Shown here one piece after another: positions 32,524 to 37,565 of a stretch of DNA of 37,565 nucleotides. This stretch comes from Acidobacteriaceae bacterium. Its GTDB lineage: Bacteria; Acidobacteriota; Terriglobia; Terriglobales; Acidobacteriaceae. Numbering within the stretch: position 1 is the stretch's first letter; every line of letters starts with the position of its first letter. The DNA is taken from NCBI GenBank assembly GCA_003151335.1, contig PLXE01000084.1:1-37565 (forward strand), given 5' to 3'. The position numbers and the translations under genes are program-made. The notes beneath the pieces were generated by a model. The model worked only from the letters and a program-made list of their open reading frames with translations. It had not been told where the DNA came from and ran no database searches.

Positions 32524-32547
32524 GTTGAATCGCACCCGGAGACCCTC

Positions 32548-33765
32548 ATGGCAACCACGACCACCCGCACCAATCCGCTGTCCTACCTCACCGACCAACT
32601 CAACGAGCTGAAGCAGAAGGGCACCTACTTCAAGCTGCGCGTGCTCGACGACGAGCAGGCGCCGGTGTGCAGCTTCGACGGCAAGAAGGTCATCAATCTC
32701 GCGTCCAACAACTACCTCGGCCTGACGACGCACCCCAAGCTGCGCGAAGCCGCCCTCGAGGCCACCAAGAAGTACGGCGTCGGCTCGGGCGCGGTGCGCA
32801 CCATCGCCGGCACCATGAAGATCCACATGGAGCTGGAAGAGAAGATCGCGCATTTCAAAAACGTGGAAGCCTGCGTGGTCTTTCAGTCGGGCTTCACGGC
32901 GAATGCGGGCACGGTTTCGGCGCTGCTGGGCAAGGAAGACTTCATTGTCTCCGACGAGCTGAACCACGCCAGCATCATCGACGGCGCGCGCCTCTCACGA
33001 GCCAAGATCAAGGTCTTCCGCCACAAGGACGCCGCCCACGCCGAAGAGCTGCTGCACGAGATCAAGGACGAGCCTGGCCGCAAGCTGGTCATCACCGACG
33101 GCGTCTTTTCCATGGACGGCGACATTGGTGCGCTGCCGCAACTGACCGAGCTGGCCGAAAAATACGGCGCCACCATGATGGTGGACGACGCCCATGCTTC
33201 CGGCGTGCTGGGGCGCAACGGGCGCGGCACCGTCGATCACTTCAAACTTCACGGCCGCGTGGACGTGCAGGTGGGCACGCTGTCGAAAGCCATCGGCGCG
33301 CTGGGCGGCTATGTTTGCGGCACCCGCGATCTCATCGAGTTCCTCTACCATCGCGGGCGGCCGTTCCTGTTCTCCACCTCGCATCCACCGTCGGTTGCGG
33401 CCACCTGCATCGCGGCGTTTGACGTGCTGGAGCAGGAGCCCGAGCGCATCGAGCAACTATGGGAAAACACGCGCTACTGGAAGAAGGAGCTGGGCGCGCT
33501 GGGCTTCAACATCGGCGGAGTGAACACGCCGGCCAGCGAGACGCCGATCACGCCCATCATCGTGGGCGACGGCCGCCTGACCATGGACTTCTCGCGCGAG
33601 CTGTTCAAAGAGGGCGTTATGGGCACGGGCATTGCGTTTCCCACGGTGCCCGAGGGCAAGGCGCGCATCCGCACCATCATGACTGCGACCCACACCCGCG
33701 AACAGCTCGACCAGGCGCTCGACATCCTGAAGCGCGTCGGCAAGCGCATGGGGATCCTGGGGTGA
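32548..33765 (+). CDS. kbl: Glycine C-acetyltransferase (2-amino-3-ketobutyrate CoA ligase)-like enzyme
   Basis: 405 residues, an alpha-oxoamine synthase using PLP. Kbl joins glycine and acetyl-CoA reversibly and, with threonine dehydrogenase, degrades threonine. Visible are FDGKKVINLASNNYLGLT, GSGAVRTIAGTMKIHMELE, SDELNHASIIDG, VDDAHASGVLGRNGRGT (Asp214 and His216 around the cofactor) and the Schiff-base lysine Lys247 (TLSKAIGALGG). The motifs favour Kbl, but closely related BioF (8-amino-7-oxononanoate synthase) has the same fold. No tdh or bio genes are adjacent, so the substrate is not fixed by context. Cytoplasmic and monocistronic. Confidence 0.85.
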   Translation: MATTTTRTNPLSYLTDQLNELKQKGTYFKLRVLDDEQAPVCSFDGKKVINLASNNYLGLTTHPKLREAALEATKKYGVGSGAVRTIAGTMKIHMELEEKIAHFKNVEACVVFQSGFTANAGTVSALLGKEDFIVSDELNHASIIDGARLSRAKIKVFRHKDAAHAEELLHEIKDEPGRKLVITDGVFSMDGDIGALPQLTELAEKYGATMMVDDAHASGVLGRNGRGTVDHFKLHGRVDVQVGTLSKAIGALGGYVCGTRDLIEFLYHRGRPFLFSTSHPPSVAATCIAAFDVLEQEPERIEQLWENTRYWKKELGALGFNIGGVNTPASETPITPIIVGDGRLTMDFSRELFKEGVMGTGIAFPTVPEGKARIRTIMTATHTREQLDQALDILKRVGKRMGILG

Positions 33766-33792
33766 TAGAGAAGTGAAGTTAGCGAACGAATC

Positions 33793-33956
33793 CGGTTTTG
33801 AAGGGGCGCACCTTTAGGTACGCCATAAAAGTTCATTATGAATTCGGCTTTAGCCGCTGAGGAAACTCGCCGTTTAGACCACGCCTCGCCGGGGCTAAAG
33901 CCAGATTTTTCTCCATCTCCTAACGGCGCAGCTAAAGCTGCGCCCCTTCAAACCAG
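33793..33956. repeat. Composite palindromic element overlapping the DUF2085 gene start
   Basis: The outer arms are inverted: GGTTTTGAAGGGGCGCACC... (from 33794) and ...GCTGCGCCCCTTCAAACC (to 33955). About 27 of 32 positions match, and each arm contains its own hairpin (GGCGCANCTTTAGNTNCGCC type). Inside are two smaller inverted pieces, GGCTTTAGCC (about 33845) and GGCTAAAGCC (about 33894). The left arm is shared with the repeat at 22778-22855. Confidence 0.85.
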
Positions 33957-34407
33957 TTTCCGAGGCGGGGTCGTTCTTCGCTGGACCTGGTGGACTCTTG
34001 TTCCGCTGACGTTCGTGGCCGCCGTCATTGCTGCCCCTTATTTCCTGACGCACGGCTTCCTGGCGATGGGGCTGGCTCTGGAGCGCGGCTTTGCGATCGT
34101 TTGCCATCAGCGGCCGGAGCGCTCTTTCTGGATCTTCGGCGCCGAGATGGCTGTCTGCTCGCGCTGTCTAGGAATCTATCTGGGAGCGGCGGTGGGCCTG
34201 CTGTTTCGCACCTCGCGCAGGATGGCGTTGCGCCTGCTCATCGCCGCGGCTGCCGCCAATCTCCTCGACGCGATGACGGAATTGGCTGGCCTGCACGGCA
34301 ACTGGCTGGCAATCCGGTTTGTTTTCGGACTACTCCTGGGTGGCACGACCGCGTTGCTGATTTCATCTGCAGCCGCAGCCCCAAATGCGAGAGAAGTGCG
34401 CCTGTAG
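33838..34407 (+). CDS. DUF2085 membrane protein with an element-encoded N-terminus
   Basis: 189 residues. The core (about 45-180) has three or four TM helices and the DUF2085 signature: ALERGFAIVCHQRPERSFWI, then FGAEMAVCSRCLGIYLGAAVG, with the conserved Cys-His and CxxC residues that may bind metal. It resembles proteins of unknown function found near cell-envelope genes. The first ~39 residues (MNSALAAEETRRLDHASPGL...) are encoded inside a composite palindromic repeat and are not part of the family. The native start may have been lost or replaced. No other ATG/GTG start with a Shine-Dalgarno is visible before the first TM helix, so 33838 is kept with reservation. Confidence 0.72.
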   Translation: MNSALAAEETRRLDHASPGLKPDFSPSPNGAAKAAPLQTSFRGGVVLRWTWWTLVPLTFVAAVIAAPYFLTHGFLAMGLALERGFAIVCHQRPERSFWIFGAEMAVCSRCLGIYLGAAVGLLFRTSRRMALRLLIAAAAANLLDAMTELAGLHGNWLAIRFVFGLLLGGTTALLISSAAAAPNAREVRL

Positions 34408-34457
34408 ATCGCGGAAAATACCCGCCCGTGATCTAGCGGCAATAATGTCTTTATGAA

Positions 34458-34548
34458 TTGTCATTACGAGCGCCCGGGCTTGGCGCGAGGAATCTGCTTT
34501 TCTCACACGCACGCAAAAGCAGATTCCTCGCAGCGCTCGTGATGACAA
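34458..34548. repeat. Long palindromic repeat (TGTCATTACGAGCG type)
   Basis: Outer arms TTGTCATTACGAGCGC (34458-34473) and its inverse (34533-34548) match at 15 of 16. Inner arms GCGAGGAATCTGCTTTT (34485-34501) and inverse (34515-34531) match at all 17 positions. The left side has an 11-base bulge. This would fold into one long hairpin between the DUF2085 gene and the convergent M48 gene; it may also end both transcripts. Confidence 0.9.
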
Positions 34549-34595
34549 CTCCCGATGAAAAAGTTGCCAGCTATACCAGTCCGCAAATCACCCAA

Positions 34596-35984
34596 TCAAG
34601 GCGTTGCGCCACTGCCGCCAGACTTTCCGCCCGCCTGGGGAGCGAACAGTTGCAAATTCTCCTTCTTCCAGGTCATCGCGTCATGGATGCGGTTGTAGCC
34701 GCTGGGATGGTCGAAGAAGATGTACTCCTCCACCGGGCCGGGATGCATCTTGCGATACTCGCCTAAGTGAATCGCACCCTGCGCGAAACCATCGGGCTGG
34801 CGGCTGGCATTCAGTCCGAACATGTCCGCTTCATGCTCCGTGATCCGACTGTCAGTGTTGAGCAGCGGAGTGCCGACGAATCCTAAGACGGAGATCAAAA
34901 GAATCACTAGCGGCACCACGGCAGTGTCGCCGACGCCGCGGATTTGCCACCGCTCTCCCCAGCGTTGCAGGCACCACCCCAGCGACCAGCGCAACAGCCC
35001 GAAGCTGACCACAATCAGGACGGAGAAAAATAGCATGCCTTTGTAAATATGGTTGAGGACATAGTGCCCCATCTCATGTCCCATCACCGCCTGGATCTCT
35101 TCCGGCGAACCACGGCGCAGCAGGTTGTCATTCAAGGTGACCCGCATGGTTTGGCCGAAGCCGCTGACGTTGGCGCTCATGCGCGTCGTCTGCTTCGAGG
35201 CGTCCATCTCCCAGACGTCCTTCGCGGGGATTCCATTCGCCCGCGCCAGGCTTAGGATGGGCGCCGTCACCTTGGGGTCGTCCAGGCGCGTGACCTTGTT
35301 GAAGATGGGCACGATGAACACCGGCACGATCATCACCGAGAACACCATGAACAGCGAGGTCACGATCGCTCCCCAAATCCACCAGGTGCGCGGCAGGCGG
35401 CGCACGATGCCGAACAGCAACATGGCCAGGATTCCGCCCAGCACGATGCCGATCATCAGGCCTTTGGTCTGGTCCCACGCCCACGGACCGAAGGTCTGCG
35501 TGGCCAGGCCGTATTGCCGCTCGCGAGTGTAGCCTTCATAAATCGCCAGGGGCGCGCCCAGAACGAACGTGATCACCGAATACTCAAACCAGTAGATAAA
35601 GGTCTGCAGCGGCTTGAAACGGGTGATGCGCTCGGCCAGGTTGCGCATGGCCGCCGACCAGCGAAGGTTCAGCAGCACTAGCGCGATCACCGCCCCATAT
35701 AAGAAGTCCCACAGAATGAGCCAATAGCCGCCCTCGAAGTAGGCGTCGCTGCGGGTGCGCGCGCTGGCCGGTATGCGCGCCATGTATGCGTCGGTGGCGG
35801 CATCCACGCTGAAGTTGGCAGATGGCTGGGCTTCGGGAGGCACCGTCGTCGCCGAAGGCATTTCGTCGACCGCGTTGCTGTCGGCCGGCGGCGCCGCTTG
35901 CGCCGCAGCCATGCCCAAACCCAGGCAGAACATAAGGAAGACAAGGAGGAACAAGGCGCAAGTCGCCCGGATGCCGGAGATCAT
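34596..35984 (-). CDS. M48 family (Ste24/CAAX-prenyl-protease-like) membrane metallopeptidase
   Basis: 462 residues from the ATG at 35984, with GAGG 11 bases upstream; the open frame reaches back to 36086 without family character. A signal or first TM segment (LFLLVFLMFCLGLGMAAA) is followed by several more TM helices. HEMGH has zinc ligands His303 and His307 with Glu304 as catalytic base. The ExxxD motif Glu383-Asp387 (EHEAD) contains the third ligand. NVSGFGQTMRVTLNDNLL is typical of Ste24-like members. Ste24 cleaves prenylated proteins in eukaryotes; bacterial members act in membrane protein quality control or unknown processing. Monocistronic, convergent with the DUF2085 gene. Confidence 0.93.
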   Translation of the reverse strand: MISGIRATCALFLLVFLMFCLGLGMAAAQAAPPADSNAVDEMPSATTVPPEAQPSANFSVDAATDAYMARIPASARTRSDAYFEGGYWLILWDFLYGAVIALVLLNLRWSAAMRNLAERITRFKPLQTFIYWFEYSVITFVLGAPLAIYEGYTRERQYGLATQTFGPWAWDQTKGLMIGIVLGGILAMLLFGIVRRLPRTWWIWGAIVTSLFMVFSVMIVPVFIVPIFNKVTRLDDPKVTAPILSLARANGIPAKDVWEMDASKQTTRMSANVSGFGQTMRVTLNDNLLRRGSPEEIQAVMGHEMGHYVLNHIYKGMLFFSVLIVVSFGLLRWSLGWCLQRWGERWQIRGVGDTAVVPLVILLISVLGFVGTPLLNTDSRITEHEADMFGLNASRQPDGFAQGAIHLGEYRKMHPGPVEEYIFFDHPSGYNRIHDAMTWKKENLQLFAPQAGGKSGGSGATP

Positions 35985-36097
35985 AGGAAAAGTTACCTCG
36001 TTGTGAGTCAGCAGGGGTATATACGGGCGCGCGCAGTGGTTAGTTTCACGTGAATCCCACTCAATCCGCATGGATCTTCGGCCCATCCATAGGAATG

Positions 36098-36189
36098 AAA
36101 GTTAACCACGGAGGCACGGAGAGCACGGAGAAGACTCCATGGAAACCAAACCTCCGTGACCTCTGTGTCTCTGTGGCGAATGATTTTGC
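36098..36189. repeat. Dispersed hairpin repeat, copy 2 (CACGGAG type, inverted)
   Basis: Left arm 36106-36130, right arm 36152-36176. It is the inverted copy of the repeat at 5087-5178, with the right arm of that copy retained at 25 of 26 positions. It lies between the M48 gene and rpoD, about 200-300 bases upstream of the rpoD promoter. Apart from this repeat, the rpoD promoter and small AT-rich patches, the 502-base region 35985-36486 holds no gene. Confidence 0.85.
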
Positions 36190-36355
36190 GGGTCGGGCTC
36201 GTCCGCAGAAATCCGCTTGGTAAGTGATTGACGCAAAAGGATGAAGCTAACGCCGAACGGCCAACATCTAATTTGAAGGAGAGTGTCAGGGATACCCGAA
36301 TTGTGCCGCGTTCAGTTCGGCGGTTACTGGCGTTTTGTGATTCACGAAATAAGTC

Positions 36356-36384
36356 TTGGTGGGCGGTCCGGCTTATGATAAAAT
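36356..36384 (+). promoter_or_regulatory. Housekeeping-type promoter for rpoD
   Basis: TTGGTG (36356-36361) and TAAAAT (36379-36384) are separated by exactly 17 bases; an overlapping TATGAT (36374) adds to the AT-rich core. Transcription would start near 36391, giving a leader of about 96 bases before the TTG start at 36487. Motif-based. Confidence 0.55.
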
Positions 36385-36486
36385 CTGTAAGTTTGTACGC
36401 GTGTCTGTACTGCTGTACCGTTCCCGCCGTGATGTGCATGGAAGAAGAGCGCCCCTCAACTGGCGCCATTTAGAGGACAATCCGCT

Positions 36487-37565
36487 TTGGCTCTTGAAGA
36501 TAAGTTCGACGACATCAAAAAACTGATCGATGCGGGAAAAGAAAAGGGTTACCTCACGTACAACGAGGTCAACGACCTGATCCCCCATGACCTGCATTCG
36601 CCCGACGACCTTGAGGACCTGCTGACCACCATCGGCACGCAAGGAATTGATGTCCTCGAAAGCCCGAAGATCCCCGGCTCGCTCGACAAGAAATTCGATG
36701 CCGAACTGGAAGCGGGCGAGGACGTGGAACTCGACCTGACCCCCGGCGCGCTGGAAAAAACCAACGATCCGGTGCGCATGTACCTGCGCGAGATGGGCAC
36801 GGTCCCGCTGCTCACCCGCGAGGGCGAAGTGGAGATCGCCAAGCGCATCGAGCGCGGGCAGCTGCGGGTGCTGAAAGCGCTGTCCCGCTCGGCCATCGTC
36901 ATTCGCGAAATCGTGGCCATCGGCGAGGACTTGAAGCGCGGTGTGCGCTCGGTCAAGGAAATCGTGCTCTTCGACGAAGAGGAGATCACCGAGGAAGTGG
37001 TCCAAAATCGCCTGCAGGACATCACCGGCAGGATCGACGATCTGGCCAAGCACTACAAGAAGTCGATGCAGCTGATCGAACGGCTGAACGGCATTCCGCA
37101 GAAGAAACGGCCGAAGGAGCATCGCCGCTACCGTTGGGCGCTGGGACGCGAGCAGGTTGCGCTATCGCAAGTCATTCGCCGGCTGGGCTTCACCAACAAC
37201 GAGCGTAAGCGCCTGATTGACCGGGTCAACAAGACCGTCGACAGCATGCGCGGACTCGACAAGCAGGCGGTGAACTTCGAGAAGCGCGCCGAGCAGACGC
37301 GCGCCGAGGAAGCCCGGAAAGAACTGCGCAAGCAGGTGCGGCAGATTCGCGCCGACCTGGAGCGCATGGAGCACGATGCCGGCGCCAACTTCGCCGAACT
37401 GAAGCGCACCCAGCGCGAAATCGTGCAGGGCGACGTGGATGCCGAATACGCCAAGCGCGAGCTGATTGAAGCCAACCTGCGGCTGGTGGTCTCCATCGCC
37501 AAGAAGTACACCAACCGCGGCTTGCAATTTCTCGACCTGATTCAGGAGGGCAACATCGGCCTGAT
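36487..37565 (+). CDS. rpoD: RNA polymerase primary sigma factor RpoD (partial, 3' end outside window)
   Basis: 359 complete codons are visible; the gene runs off the window end. The start is TTG 36487 ([20 protein letters not shown]), with AGAGGA (36472-36477) 9 bases upstream. Sigma region 1.1 (about 1-80) contains [13 protein letters not shown] and [10 protein letters not shown]. Region 1.2 shows [22 protein letters not shown] non-conserved charged spacer (about 150-310) follows. Region 2.1-2.2 begins with [20 protein letters not shown] and ends at [12 protein letters not shown]. The intact region 1.1 marks it as the essential housekeeping sigma rather than an alternative group 2 factor. 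It directs RNA polymerase to -35/-10 promoters. Confidence 0.96.
   Translation, partial: MALEDKFDDIKKLIDAGKEKGYLTYNEVNDLIPHDLHSPDDLEDLLTTIGTQGIDVLESPKIPGSLDKKFDAELEAGEDVELDLTPGALEKTNDPVRMYLREMGTVPLLTREGEVEIAKRIERGQLRVLKALSRSAIVIREIVAIGEDLKRGVRSVKEIVLFDEEEITEEVVQNRLQDITGRIDDLAKHYKKSMQLIERLNGIPQKKRPKEHRRYRWALGREQVALSQVIRRLGFTNNERKRLIDRVNKTVDSMRGLDKQAVNFEKRAEQTRAEEARKELRKQVRQIRADLERMEHDAGANFAELKRTQREIVQGDVDAEYAKRELIEANLRLVVSIAKKYTNRGLQFLDLIQEGNIGL

Noticed and set aside
36228-36473. 81-residue frame before rpoD, including a small [13 protein letters not shown] frame
   Set aside because: It covers the rpoD promoter and leader, has no Shine-Dalgarno and no recognisable product; a leader peptide cannot be excluded but is unsupported.

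Overview
The window looks like a chromosomal segment of an Acidobacteriota bacterium, probably class Terriglobia (Koribacter-like). This is inferred from the GC-rich coding style, the order pepP / membrane protein / accB / accC / thiE, the many secreted beta-propeller or Ig-like proteins, a PEP-CTERM protein, and several families of intergenic palindromic repeats. There was no database search. I see no rRNA, tRNA, CRISPR, transposase or phage gene.

Layout. Positions 1-1760 hold two small exported proteins: an Ig-like protein and a PEP-CTERM protein with a well-formed sigma-54 promoter and a strong terminator. From 1768 to 10421 all genes are on the plus strand: a proline peptidase, a polytopic membrane protein, the biotin carrier and biotin carboxylase of acetyl-CoA carboxylase, thiamine-phosphate synthase and two consecutive APC amino acid transporters. 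An arylsulfotransferase-like secreted enzyme follows (10663-12537), closed by a clear terminator. Next comes a tight run: an MthK-like potassium channel, the NAD(P)HX repair enzyme NnrE/NnrD and TsaE (12625-15761). A lower-GC propeller protein (15807-16778) and an orphan BrnA-type antitoxin (minus) lead to fabI (minus).

From 18217 to 22767 a CBS-domain protein precedes a complete glycolate oxidase set, glcD-glcE-glcF. On the minus strand follow a Lys/Ser/Ala-rich protein and a YyaL-type thioredoxin-domain protein, which is divergent from a beta-carbonic anhydrase (25870-26517). A minus-strand group at 26720-30771 encodes LemA, a large secreted protein and a DUF2207 membrane protein with a glycine-rich tail. 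A kelch protein, a glycine C-acetyltransferase-like enzyme, a DUF2085 membrane protein and a minus-strand M48 peptidase come next. The window ends inside rpoD (start 36487), cut off in the conserved sigma region 2.

No large unknown gene system stands out. The most unusual content is non-coding or at gene edges: (i) a roughly 90-bp oriented hairpin repeat present twice in opposite orientations, with conserved loop and flanks; (ii) a composite palindromic element that supplies the start codon and first ~39 codons of the DUF2085 gene; (iii) nine perfect-length 7-bp repeats that contain the start codon of the DUF2207 gene; (iv) an internal Shine-Dalgarno plus ATG in the potassium-channel gene, placed as in MthK; (v) the sigma-54 promoter of the PEP-CTERM gene; and (vi) TTGACA-like boxes at an exact 11-bp period upstream of the kelch gene.
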